64,000 bases of DNA, from contig JAMWBK010000010.1 in assembly GCA_029953675.1 (NCBI GenBank), positions 1,531,001-1,595,000 on the forward strand, given 5' to 3'. This stretch comes from Rhodosorus marinus. Lineage: Eukaryota; Rhodophyta; Stylonematophyceae; Stylonematales; Stylonemataceae. The position numbers were made by a program, and so were the translations under genes. The number at the start of each line of letters is the position of its first letter. The first letter of the stretch is position 1. A model generated the notes under the pieces. It searched no databases. It was not told the origin of the DNA and saw nothing but the letters and a program-made list of their open reading frames with translations. Below, piece by piece: positions 14,463 through 24,975 of this stretch.

Positions 14463-15843
14463 GTTCTTCACCAAAACAAAAAAAGACAAAAACAGACCAC
14501 TAGCATAAACAATAAATGATGCGAGCAGAAACTCTAATCTGCTACGTCCACCAAGCATCCCCACCTCACCCCACCCCACCCCACCCCACCCCACCCCAGC
14601 CCCTCTGCAATAAAACCCCACAATTACACAAAAATACAGTCGTCCGCCCCAATCATCCAAAATTCCCCCTTTCCCCAATTGCGAAAATATGGCTGCTACG
14701 CTACCTTTCACTCACTCGCATTCAGAAACAAAAATAGAAAAACAAAACAATTTACTTCTATGGAGAAATAGAAGCTTTTGTTTGGTTGAATTATGCTACT
14801 CTTGTTTTCCATTATTTTCATGCAATTTTGATAAATGGCATCCTAAAAAAAAACAAGAATATGTTTTTGATCAATTACAATCTAACACGTGTTGTTTGAA
14901 TTGGTTGGGACACGTGTCTTTCCGAATTCTTGTTTTGGGTGGGTACGGGATGGTGAGCGGGTTTGGTTTTGGGGTGTGTTGGTTGGGATCGGAAGTGGAA
15001 ATGGGATGGCTGTGTTGGTTCAAGTGTAGCTGGTAGATGAGGGTTGTGGTGGCGGATTGATCGTCAAGTTAATTCTAACGAAGTGGGAGGCTTGGACGCT
15101 CATCTTTTCCTCCTTTTTTTGGATTTGGGATTGTGTCTTTCGTGGAAATGAATTTGCTTTTGGTTATTCTTGGTTTTTGACCACCCGCAATGGAAGCATC
15201 CGTGGCGATTGGTCTGGTGCCAAATTAGCAGCAGTCTAGATCGAATGCTCCGAATCTCGCGAGGCTTTCAATGACCCCCTAAACTACACCAGGCACAATC
15301 TGTGCCCTCCAACCCAAACATTGCCGGCAGTCTAGTCAAGAGCCAGTGACTGACCTCACTGCGACTATCGTGCCATATGTACAAAGCCCAGAGCCTCAAA
15401 AAGGAGCGCACGGATCATTAAAGAGCAGCTCTCTGTATTGCAAAACACACCCATCCTAGCTCACTGCTCATCGTCCAAAAACATATCAATATTTCGATAG
15501 AATTCTACTCGATCTGGAGCAATGAACGAGATTTTTTCTATTGAGGAACAAGGACACCGTGCGTGTCTTGTGCAATCGATTGCTTGAGCAACCTAATTGA
15601 TCACCACAAGGACTTTTTGTTATTTTCAAGAGGAAATATTTGCAAGAGGCATTCATTTAGTTGAACGCCTTGTCCTGTCTGTTGTCGGTGTTGATCTGAA
15701 ATCACCGTTGTCTTTCCCGAACCATTGATAAGAGAGGGGGGGGGGGTTGCAGGTTTGAGCACTGGTTTGTTTGTGCGGGAGGAACGGATACTTTTGTCGG
15801 TTTATTTGTTGCTGTAGTTCTTTCAGGGAAAAGATATTAAACC
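14463..15843. other. Divergent promoter region with simple repeats
   Basis: About 1.4 kb between the divergent ArfGAP and YGGT genes. Contains the ACCCC tandem repeat listed separately, AT-rich sequence, and an 11-G run at 15736-15746. No gene recognised. Confidence 0.5.
14568..14597. repeat. (ACCCC)6 tandem repeat, G-quadruplex capable
   Basis: Six perfect ACCCC units, followed by AGCCCC, lie about 106 bases upstream of the ArfGAP start codon. On the minus strand, which is that gene's coding strand, this reads as GGGGT repeats and could fold as a G-quadruplex in the 5' UTR or promoter. Confidence 0.9.
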
Positions 15844-16638
15844 ATGAAAGGGATGGGTTTGTCGTTTCTTGGTCCTCCGGGAGTGGATCGACTAGGTGCG
15901 AGTAGCGTGACTCGTAGAGGAATTAGAGCGGCGAATTCGAGGCCACTTGCGGCGGTAATTCCTGGTGACACAGTGGTGCGTCTGCTGTCGAAAACGTATT
16001 TGATCGTTGTATCTTGGTTTATGTGCTTGAAAGGTATTCCACATCTCTTTTGCTCACTAGCCATCTCGTTTGGTCAACGGTGCTTTCCTAGGCGGAAGGG
16101 TTTGTCGTTACAGGCCTGGTGAACTTTTTCGGTATTTACCAAAATCTTATCATTTCCCGAATTCTGCTGAGCTGGTTTCCCGCTCTTCAGGTAGGGCATC
16201 CTGAAAATTGGCCTGATGAAACTCCCTCTCTATGATGCTGAGATTGTCAATGCAAACTTTTTTCTGATCCTTTGCCCTCCTTCTAGAGACAACCGATTTT
16301 ACAACCCATCTATACAGTCTGTGATCCGTTCCTAAACGTTTTCCGTGGTAAGCCTTGTCAGCCTGGTTGCTCTTGATTTGACAGTTTGTCTGTCATCGAT
16401 CTTTCCAAACGTATCCACGTCTCTGAGATACCCACGGGGTCATGTACATCCTCAAATTCTTAGGCGTAATTCCACCAATCTTCGGGCTCGATCTCTCGCC
16501 TATCATTGCGATCACTTTGCTACAAGCGTTCCAAGGGGTAAGTTCGCTGGCACGCTCTAGCTTGAGAGGAGACTGATCGGCGTATGACTAGCTCCCGCCG
16601 CCTACCAGCTTCCTCCCAATAGAACCCATACCCCGTAA
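15844..16638 (+). CDS. YGGT/YCF19-type membrane protein, probably plastid
   Basis: Exons 15844-15975, 16092-16190, 16287-16347 and 16464-16537 join in frame; a last short exon (16609-16638) would give 131 aa. Reading through instead of splicing at 16538 ends at 16575. The YGGT hallmarks are clear: NFFGIYQNLIISRILLSWFP, then CDPFLNVFRG, then GLDLSPIIAITLLQAF, with two hydrophobic helices. The first exon encodes 44 residues rich in Arg, Ser and Ala with no acidic cluster, as expected of a plastid transit peptide. Relatives in cyanobacteria and plastids (YlmG/YCF19, CCB3) act in nucleoid distribution, division or cytochrome b6 assembly. The gene is one of two signs that the organism has a plastid. 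Exact C-terminus unsure. Confidence 0.8.
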
Positions 16639-17123
16639 TTACTTTTTTCTAATCGTGATTCGTTGCTATTGTTTTCCCGTCTCAGGCTTCTGCAGCGCTC
16701 GGTGCAACGCTGCCAACGGACGAGGAGTCTTGAGCGGTTGTGGCATATGTAGAGTCCGCAGTTGGGCTGACCGAGTTTGTGCTCTTGGTAAAATCCGCTG
16801 TTGTAGTCGGACAAACTCTTTCTGAATTGCAGCAGCCCCAGGATAGATGTAAGCACCGAACCAAAAATGCAGTTGGTCATCCGGCTTCAGACAAATTCTG
16901 CAGCGGACCATCAAACAGACGTGGTAGCAATGAGGCCATCCTCGCGGACGCCTGAGGTTCTTCTCTTCCTTTCAACCCCTTAGCGCTCGCGGGAATCTTG
17001 AGTCGTTGTCACTTGTTTCTTTTGCCGCGTGGTGGAGCTCACCCATTATCAAAGAACAAGTTCTGCTTTAAGGACCTTGGTAATCTTGAGCAAGACACGA
17101 ACCCTCGCGCTAAGCGCCTATCC
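16639..17123. other. Spacer between convergent YGGT and METTL16 genes
   Basis: About 485 bases. A Ser/Thr/Ala-rich frame on the minus strand (about 16682-16828) could be read as the end of a tiny spliced protein starting near 16962, but no family is recognised and the join is speculative. Otherwise 3' UTR sequence. Confidence 0.35.
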
Positions 17124-18376
17124 TCAGATCCTTCCTCGGAGCTCCGAACAGAGCTCTTCTGCAACGCTCTCAAATGTGGTTAGAGTGAAACGTTGGCTAT
17201 CAGAACGCTTCAGCTCAACCTCGAACCTCGAAGTGCCCTGGGCGAGGATTATCGCCTCTATCCCCTCGCAGGAAACTTTCATTTTCGACCTCTCCGCGCG
17301 GTAGTCCAACTTCCGGAAGAACTCCTCGATTGCACTCAAAACGTCCTCCGATTCCGCGTTCTTCCAGTGTATTGCTACAGTGGCTCGAAATGAGGACTTT
17401 TGCTTGACAGCCACTGAGCCTCTGCTCCCAAAAGTCCACGCTACTGCCCAGCGCCTGGTTCTTGCTATCTGAAATGACGTCCGAACAACTCTGTCAGCAT
17501 TCATCTCTTTAAGATAAGTCTCGAAGGGGTAAACATCCCTCTTCAACCCAACCAAAGACGTGAACCAGGCTACGTTGGGGAGCAAGGCGCTCTCTTTTGC
17601 GAGTGACTTGAGAAATTCTAACTCTCCGCCGGAGGTAACCATCTGCGGCAAGCCTCCGCTGGAAGCACGAAGCGGATTCATGCCAGCGTCAGCTGGGCTA
17701 CCGTAGAACGGCGGGTTGCAAACGGTGAAGGACACTCGTTCCTCCTTTCCCAAGGGAGCGAGCAAGGAGCCTTCCCGTACCAGAATTCGGGCTTGAAGCC
17801 TGTTTCGACTCACGTTTTCTGATGCAGAGGTGAGGGCTTGCCGATCATTATCAATGGCAATGAACCGATAACTCTGGTCCAATACCCGGCATCCAAGCAG
17901 TGGGTAGATACAACTAGCGCCAGTGCCAACGTCAACAACGCAGTTCGAAATTTCCGTCGGCATACTTGCTCTATATATGTCCTCTGCCCAAAGAAGGTAG
18001 TCAATGCGGGACGGGATGGCGGGACAGAGGTGTCCTTCTGGAAGGTCCCACTCCAGGTGAAAGTCCTGTGCAACAATTCACATGGATTGCTTCAAGTTCG
18101 TGGTTGTCAATTGGCAGGAAGTGGAGTAAGCTCATCACATACTTCCTTCAGCAGCGCTTTCGCCAGTTGAATCTGAGCATCCACAGAGCGGAGGTTTAGT
18201 TGCGCGAACCCGGATTCTGAGAACTGCATATGCTTCCGAAGCTCTGGATGGCGCGACGCCAATTCGCCGAAGTCAGGGACCTTTTCATAGTAAGGATTTC
18301 TCCGGTGACAGCCTGTCCGTGACGCTTTGGGATCAGGTTTTGCTTCGGATCCTCCCCGCCTCCTCCGTTTGCCCAT
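17124..18376 (-). CDS. METTL16-like RNA N6-adenosine methyltransferase
   Basis: Two exons (18376-18143, 18065-17124) give 391 aa. After a basic leader (KRRRRGG), the METTL16 N-terminus is seen as HRRNPYYEKVPDFGELASRHPEL, then LLKE|DF across the intron, and HLCPAIPSRIDYLLW. The SAM-binding motif DVGTGASCIYPLLG is at 123-136 and the catalytic NPPF at 195-198. The C-terminal part lacks recognisable vertebrate conserved regions. Known METTL16 methylates U6 snRNA in the sequence that pairs with the 5' splice site and controls SAM synthetase mRNA; yeast Mtl16 does the U6 job. With an intron-rich genome, U6 modification is the natural inferred role here. Head-to-head with the HAUS1 gene. Confidence 0.87.
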
Positions 18377-18765
18377 TAAGATCCCTCGATGTTCTAAATG
18401 AGAAGAGCTCTCCGAAAACCAGCATTCCAGCACGTCACAATCGCAGGCGGATGTTTAAACAATGGCATTGCAAGAGAAACTATCGTTCAGCGGAAGCAGG
18501 GCCTACCCAGATGAAACAATGGAAGGGGTTCCCTAGCTGCCGTCGCAGCCAACGCCTGCTATCACGAGGCTTCTCCACGGGGCAGTGAGCGGCCAAAGCT
18601 GCCTCACTTCTGGACTTACGACCGACCCGATTTCTTTCACCATAAAAACTGAAGTCAGTCACTATTTACGTTAATTGAAATTGATTGCATTTTAAGTGTT
18701 TGATTGGATTTGGTTCGAAATTTGAAAAGGTAGCTTGGCGTTATATTCGCCTGGGCCGGAACCTC

Positions 18766-18809
18766 CCAATCCCAGGCAGCTGCAGAGCTGCAGAGCTGCC
18801 TGGGATTGG
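18766..18809. repeat. Near-perfect inverted repeat, 16-bp stem
   Basis: Arms 18766-18781 and 18794-18809 are exact reverse complements (CCAATCCCAGGCAGCT). A 12-base loop can itself pair four bases, and four more outer pairs form past a one-base bulge. It lies in the space between the divergent METTL16 and HAUS1 starts. Confidence 0.9.
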
Positions 18810-18966
18810 CGAGGGTGGTATTTGCCCAGGAGGGTAAGGCACCAGTATTTCACTAGTGGGGCAGATTATGGGCCACCAATAAGCACACTTCCTTCGTACT
18901 ACATGAACGGTAGTCTTTGGGAGCACTGAGACTGCGGGATGATAGCTCCCCAATTTCAGAAGAGAA

Positions 18967-19979
18967 ATGGAGGTGGCAACCAGCAAGATTGAGGAGTTGA
19001 TGGAAGTAGACTCTTCAAAGAGAGTTGAAGAGTACGAATGCTTGGCTAGAGACACGGAGTGGATGCTGGAACAAGCTGGGGTTGAGGTGCAGGTGGAATC
19101 GTCCTTAGGAGGAGTTGCGTCAATCGTTGGAGCGGGCTCCTCAACGGCCCCACATATCCTGGCTGAACTTTCAGCGCTGTTCCAGAAGAACCTAATTGCA
19201 GAACGAATCTTGCAGGATTCACGACGACGTGTGGCGGAGTTCGAAGATGAAATACGGACATGCGCTCTGGAAAGTGCTAGGGTGAGAGGCAAACCCAACG
19301 CTATCCAGGGTATACGAGGATTTTTGCCCGTCCGTTCCGTGTTGGGGTTTGAGCAATTAATTTCTCCGACTTCCTATTTTCGTCATAGGTGACCGCGGCT
19401 CGCACGGAACTCCAGCGAACCAGGGCGGAGGTAATCAGAGGCACCCTTGAAAGGAAGAACAAAGCAGCAACGCTTCGACTGAAGACTTTGGAGTATCAAA
19501 AAGTTTGCAAGCAAGCCAAATCCTCAGTTCTATCTTCTGGGGTAAATACGGATCTCACTCACGAGGCTGTGCTGAGTGTGAGCGAGGAGGTGCTCCAATG
19601 TGAGCGAGATGTTCAGGAGTATCGTCAGCTGGCGAATGCCTACCTCAACCTCCCACCAGTAAGTATTGCCAATCAACCCCAAACTATGGGTTTTCAAGCC
19701 AGGACCTCGTTTTTGCGTCGCACACGGCCTCTCTTTTGTTGCTTGGAACCACCTTCTGCGAGGTAATTTTCTGAAACGAAACTTTGAGCAGGATCTCATT
19801 CTCGCCAAACAAAAATTGGCGGAGAAGAAAAGAGTACGTACCGACACTCTTCAACTGCCAACTTGAGGCAGCTCTTCTCAAAAACCAATCACTACTCCTA
19901 AACTCAGGAATGCAAGGAGCTGGAGCAAGAAGTTGCGCGGTTGATGAATGGTGTCACCCTAGGCGGCACTTGCGCCTAG
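18967..19979 (+). CDS. HAUS augmin-like complex subunit 1
   Basis: Four exons (18967-19281, 19389-19658, 19792-19833, 19908-19979) give 232 aa of almost pure coiled coil. The third exon is only 42 nt. The C-terminal half follows HAUS1: SSGVNTDLTHEAVLSVSEEV, then LNLPPDLILAKQKLAEKKRE ending a long heptad region; the N-terminal part has EEYECLARDTEWMLEQAG as in plant AUG1. Augmin recruits gamma-tubulin complexes to existing microtubules so that spindles branch and fill. HAUS1 proteins usually carry some 40-50 more N-terminal residues (a WL...P.FE.. segment). A splice acceptor at 18958-18959 just before this ATG would keep frame, so an upstream exon may exist that I did not find. The start is therefore uncertain. 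Confidence 0.75.
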
Positions 19980-22900
19980 CCTGGACTATACCCAAATAGC
20001 TGAAAAAGCGCTCATCCTTAGTGAAATCTATAGTAGCCACGCTCGTGTATTGAAGTGTGAAACTGATATTAATTCAGTCTATTATATCACTAGTTTAGCG
20101 CATTTGTTGTAAATAGTAAATGATATTCGTACGTATCGAGCAGAGAACAAATCCTAGCCAACCTTGTCGCAGCCCTAGGGCATCCCCCAAAATGACAACC
20201 CAATTGAAGAATAGTGTAGATTTCAACGTTTTTGATGCCTCGTTGGCCGTTGGCCCATTGGCAGGCCATATCAGCGATTCCAACCGGATCAACCAGAATA
20301 ACAGAATAATCTAAACGAAGCTACCCTGAAACCCTTTTGCTTTCCTCATCTCCCAATCAGCGAGGCTTGTAGGCGCAGAGCTGCGTCTGACGAGGTTTGT
20401 GGAGCTGCTGCTTCTCTGGTGATACACGGGTCCGCATAATAATGAATTTCAGTTCAATAATTCATTTTCAATGGGGGCATTCAACTTATTTTCATCATAC
20501 GAATTACCTTCAATATATTTGCATTGTAGTTGTCTTAAACGGTATCGTATTGCGGCAACCTTTTCATGAGTATGAAAGATAGGCTAATTGAGCTCAGGGC
20601 CTAGAGGCTGCCTCAAAAATCAAAAGGGGTGACCTCTCTAATTTTTTTAATGCGGATTGAAGTAGCATGCCCCCAATGCCCCATTCCCGGGGGCCGACCG
20701 TATCATAATATATACTTCTGCTTTGAAATGGGGTGGAATAGGGGGATGGCAGCAGTGCTATTTCTGTTTGTCGGGGCGGGTTGCCAAGCATGTCGGTGCT
20801 CCTGACGTCATGTTAACGGATCCTCTTTGAGGGTGCTTGCCCTTGTTCTGCTCTTCTTGGCCGAGGTTAGGCAAGTAGTCTCTCTGTTGCGTTGAGGGCT
20901 CTGCGTAACATCTGTCATCGTCAGACACGGCAATTTAAGGGCAGGGCGCACCTCCGGCTGTTGATGAGGTCCTTCCAATAGACCTGACAGTGGCGATTTC
21001 TGCTTCACCTATGAAATTCTTGGATGGTCTCCTGCTGCCTGACTAGTCGGCGTTCGAGATCGATTCCAATGTGGTTGAAGTAGAACTTTCACCTATCTAT
21101 CTTCAGTGGCCTGAACCGCTCACTTCTCGAACTCCTCCGCGCTCAGAGGACATTAGCCCATGTTGCTGCCGGCATCGTGTTCTGTTTCAACTGAGCGCTC
21201 ATCCGTGCAAGTTTATCAGAAAAACCGATTTTGTTCGGAACCCGAAGGGAAATACTGAATGCTGTATTTCGGTTAAAAGCAATCGTTCGTAGTTGGTAGT
21301 GTGCAGAAAACCAACTCCCGCAACTAGCTTTTTACTAAGAGAGTTCGAAGAGAAAACCACTGCAGAAAATTTCCTCGCTCAGCGTTGACTTGCTCATATT
21401 TCCGTTCAGGGTGGGTGCTTTATGTGTCTGCGTTTTGATCGATCTCCGAGCTGGAAAGGTCCTTGCGAGGTTTTGAACACACCCTCTTCGGAGTAGCACA
21501 CGTTGTTTTGAATGTTTGCTCGACTTAAGTTCTCCGCGTCCCGTGCGTGGATAGCAGGTGGGCATTCGATGCTTCGGACAGGTGGTGTATCTTATCCGTT
21601 ATGAGGCTTTGAATGTATGGATTTCCGCAAAGCCAGGAGTCACGATTGCCACTGGCTGGGTACGCAGGTCGCCGAGTCAGGTAAAGTTTCCGAATCACTT
21701 GTCCACTTCTCGCTAGACCAAAACTCGTGTATATTTAGGAATGGTCATGTCTCGACCAATCGTTATCATTGACTCCGAAATCCGCCCTCAAAGCCATATA
21801 CTGTCTTAAAAACGCGTATCAAAATTTCGCAGAACGAGAGAGCTTGAAAGTCTTCACGGAACCACTCGTAAAATGTGCGCAGAACGCTCGGGACAGTCTG
21901 AAGGAGTGCTGAATTCAGAGCAGGGCGGGGGATACCCGTGGATAGGGCAAAAATCAGTTCGCACCACGCTCTAAGAAAGTACCATTTTCTCCTTCAAATG
22001 CATCTCTGTCACGAAGATCCCAAAACTTGAGTAAAGGCTTTGAGGAGAATAGTTGCAAACAGGATTGCCCACAGCGGGAAAGAGACTCCTATCTTTTTCC
22101 TGAGGCTGTTGCTATCAAATGATCTATACGCGGCTGACCCAGCAGCCCGATTGAATGGCAATGGCATGTACGCCATATCAAATCGGAGGGACGGGACGGT
22201 AGGTCGTCTAAGCCGGTACCGGCTAGGATATCTTGGCTTCCTGGCTTGCAACCTGGACGAAACAAGTGTGCAACCAGAACAAGGACTCTTCCCCAAGAAA
22301 AAATTTCATGAATTTACCCCGCCGGATACTATTGGTTCAAAATCTGACCGGGAAGTATTAGACGAATAAAAAGCGAGTATCTGCAACAAATCCAAATAAC
22401 TCTAAAAAAGGAATATGTATGGGCCTGATCGATTAACCTAATGATCGCCCTCGACCCCTCCATAAAAACACCCTCCAAAACTATACAATTTATTTAATCG
22501 ATTTTCATTAAACAGATATTGATTTTAGAAAACGTTTTGTGGTTTGATCCAGTCTGCGCATGGAGGCGAGGCCTGGGAATAGTTACATAATGTTAAAAAG
22601 GTTTGCCGTATGTGTATATGTATATGGAACGATCCTATTCTCTACGTTTTTTTCGTGGAATTTTTTTCCTGCAATTGGTGTGAGTACACAAGGGGTGGAC
22701 GCGATATTGATTTCTTTTCAAGACATCCATTTTTAAAAAGAGGGACGGGGTTAGTTTTTGACCCCGTTTCGTGGGTTCCATACAAAAGACATGGGGATCA
22801 TAGCACCAAGCATCAATTGCGGTCCACCAGCGCCGGAAACGGAAATTGGAACGATTCGTGTAGGGGGGGGAGTAGCTATGACTTTCCTCTACTGGAAGAT

Positions 22901-23534
22901 TTTACAATTTGCGATATTTCTTTGTTAATTGTTGATTTGCTGTAGTCCTTGTTTGAAATTGTATTTTTCAATAACGGAGATATTTTCTGGGCTTAATATT
23001 GTCACGATCGTGAAAAATAGTGAAAAACCAGAGACACACGATGTGTCAGAAAGAGCCAGTTTGTTGTCAGTTTTTCTGGAAAACACAATAATGGGGTTTG
23101 CAAGTAAAGAGCTCTTTTTTAGGGTAAAGAAGAGTCCAAGTGTTTGTTTCCTTTAGTTTTTGCAGAACTAGGCGGGGCTGAGTGTTGTATTTCATATTAT
23201 TTTCGACTGGTTTTGTCTCGTATACAACTGGTGGCTTTTTTACTGGCCTCGTCGGTGAAGGTGGAGACCAGATTTATTTTGGGGTTTCTAGCATTTTCTG
23301 TAGACATTATGATGAGGTTTGCTGGCAACAGTATGTGATATAAGTGTGAAGACTGGACGACGTAGACAGATCAAATGGGAAGCTCAGACCTGGAACAAAA
23401 AAGCATCCCAGTATTGGAGAGATCTAACTTGGGCGGGATGAATAAGATGACAAGGACTTGATGTACTGCCGGTGAAGTGGAGAGTTGAGACTACTGAAGG
23501 GGTTTGGTATCGTGAGAGAAGGAACAGGAGCAAT
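19980..23534. other. Long gene-poor region
   Basis: About 3.5 kb with no supported gene. Mixed composition, AT-rich around 20040-20570 and 22380-23300. A 14-bp perfect palindrome (AGCCGGTACCGGCT) sits near 22212. A minus-strand frame at 22009-22176 ends in a hydrophobic helix but has no match I recognise. It separates HAUS1 from the first cyclin and should hold that cyclin's promoter. Confidence 0.45.
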
Positions 23535-24071
23535 ATGGAGGTTTTGAGGATGGCTTTTGGCTTTGCCGACAGCAGTGTCACCTATGAACCAAAGGATGAA
23601 CCTAGAATCACACCCGTCGTTTCTGCAGTGGTAGAGTATCTGAGCTCGATGTGCGCAAGGGATGGATCTGTGGTTCTTCCTGATGAGGGAAGCAGGGAGT
23701 ACGAGTTTTACGTATTTGAGAGCATTACTGAGGAGGAAATGATGGAATACCTCGAGAAACTGCTGAACGTGTACAGCTGCAGCGAATCTGAGCTAATTAT
23801 GGCTCTCGCATACCTGCATCGGTCCGAGCAGGCTAATCTAGGACTCAAGGTCAACCTGTTTAACGTGAAACTGCTTTTCACCATCGCCTTTACGCTGGCT
23901 GTTAAGTTCAATGAAGACCTTGTGTACTCAAACGGCTACTACTCACAACAGAGTGGGTTGCCTCTTGATGTGCTGAACAGGTTGGAGTTTTGCCTGTTTC
24001 AAAGCGTTGGATATCACCTTAACGTAACTCCGGAGGAATTTGAGCAGTTGCAAAACTGTGTTTTCGCGTAG
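23535..24071 (+). CDS. PHO80-like (P/U-type) cyclin, copy A
   Basis: Intronless frame of 178 aa from the ATG at 23535. The PHO80-type cyclin box is clear: ITEEEMMEYLEKL, then LIMALAYLHR, then LKVNLFNVKLLFTIAFTLAVKFNEDLVYSNGYYSQQSGLPLDVLNRLE. The N... YYS.QSG...LNRLE stretch is the family signature in place of the usual cyclin box. Such cyclins pair with Pho85/CDKA-type kinases and in yeast and plants link cell cycle or phosphate state to growth. Its neighbour on the opposite strand (24388-24975) is a second member of the same family, tail to tail 316 bases away. Binding partner and signal cannot be told from sequence. Confidence 0.85.
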   Translation: MEVLRMAFGFADSSVTYEPKDEPRITPVVSAVVEYLSSMCARDGSVVLPDEGSREYEFYVFESITEEEMMEYLEKLLNVYSCSESELIMALAYLHRSEQANLGLKVNLFNVKLLFTIAFTLAVKFNEDLVYSNGYYSQQSGLPLDVLNRLEFCLFQSVGYHLNVTPEEFEQLQNCVFA

Positions 24072-24387
24072 TATGCGCGTTTGTAAAACTAGGCAGGGTA
24101 CTAATGTATTTATCATATTACTAAAGAAATAATTAACTTTTTTGATTGAAACAATGACCCTTGGTGAGCCGGGTTCGGTCGACTGGAAGCTCTCAACAGG
24201 CGTAATCGAGGTACCTTACGGTACACGAACGCCCGCGCCTTGCACAGGCTCTAGGAGCACGCACATTGTGATTCTGGGCCCATACAGTTTGGGATGTGAT
24301 GAGAAACTTAAGGATGATATAAACAAGTCACGACTTCACAAGCTTTAATGATAGATAGTTAATTCTAAACAATGACGTTAGCACAAG

Positions 24388-24975
24388 TTATACCATGGCA
24401 ACAGCGAGATACTCATTTGCGTCTACATACATTCGAAAATCCAGTTCGTTGAGAACCGTTCTCTCGAGGTGATTGAGCAGTTTCAAGTCTAGACCTGAAA
24501 CTTCTGCGTAGTACGAATTTCGGTAGATTTCGTCCTCTGCAAATTTGCAGGCGACGAGAATGGAGGCGGTGAACAGTCTCAACACGTTGAACTTATTCAC
24601 AAGAAGATATCTATTGCTTCTCTCCAGACGGTTCATGTAGATAAGCGCCATCAGAAACACGGCATCTGAGCACATGAACTTTGACACCGAGGTCTCGACG
24701 ACGGCTCGTATCGTGCTCCTGTCCTGTGGGCTCGAACCCAAGTTGGAGTAGAACATGCACTCATCCATTCCCTGGGTTGGGATATAAATACAACTTCTCC
24801 TCTGCACAAGCGCATTCAGGGTTTCCACCAATGCATCGATAAGCTCCCTCTTCGCCTCCAGCGCTCGGTCATTCCTTCCCGCCGGAACAACCGCCCGTAC
24901 ATCCGGGCACTTGCCCCCATCGGAATCAGAAAAGAAATCAGCGAAACTGTCAAATAACTCCAATATCACAGCCAT
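24388..24975 (-). CDS. PHO80-like (P/U-type) cyclin, copy B
   Basis: Intronless frame of 195 aa. The cyclin core reads AVFLMALIYMNRLERSN, then LVNKFNVLRLFTASILVACKFAEDE, then YRNSYYAEVSGLDLKLLNHLE, matching PHO80/CYCU proteins. It is diverged from copy A (shared framework, few long identities), so the duplication or pairing is old. The N-terminal 50 residues are acidic then Arg/Glu-rich. The two genes converge, and the 316-base gap between them (24072-24387) carries only an AT-rich stretch and one short open frame with no match. Both are likely regulatory subunits of a cyclin-dependent kinase. Confidence 0.85.
   Translation of the reverse strand: MAVILELFDSFADFFSDSDGGKCPDVRAVVPAGRNDRALEAKRELIDALVETLNALVQRRSCIYIPTQGMDECMFYSNLGSSPQDRSTIRAVVETSVSKFMCSDAVFLMALIYMNRLERSNRYLLVNKFNVLRLFTASILVACKFAEDEIYRNSYYAEVSGLDLKLLNHLERTVLNELDFRMYVDANEYLAVAMV

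Noticed and set aside
16682-16864. Ser/Thr-rich minus-strand frame that could be a tiny spliced protein
   Set aside because: Needs a weak donor and gives a 52-residue low-complexity product of no known family.
22009-22296. Minus-strand frame ending in a hydrophobic helix
   Set aside because: Begins with a non-ATG codon; the first ATG leaves a 55-residue peptide with no match, and no supporting neighbours.
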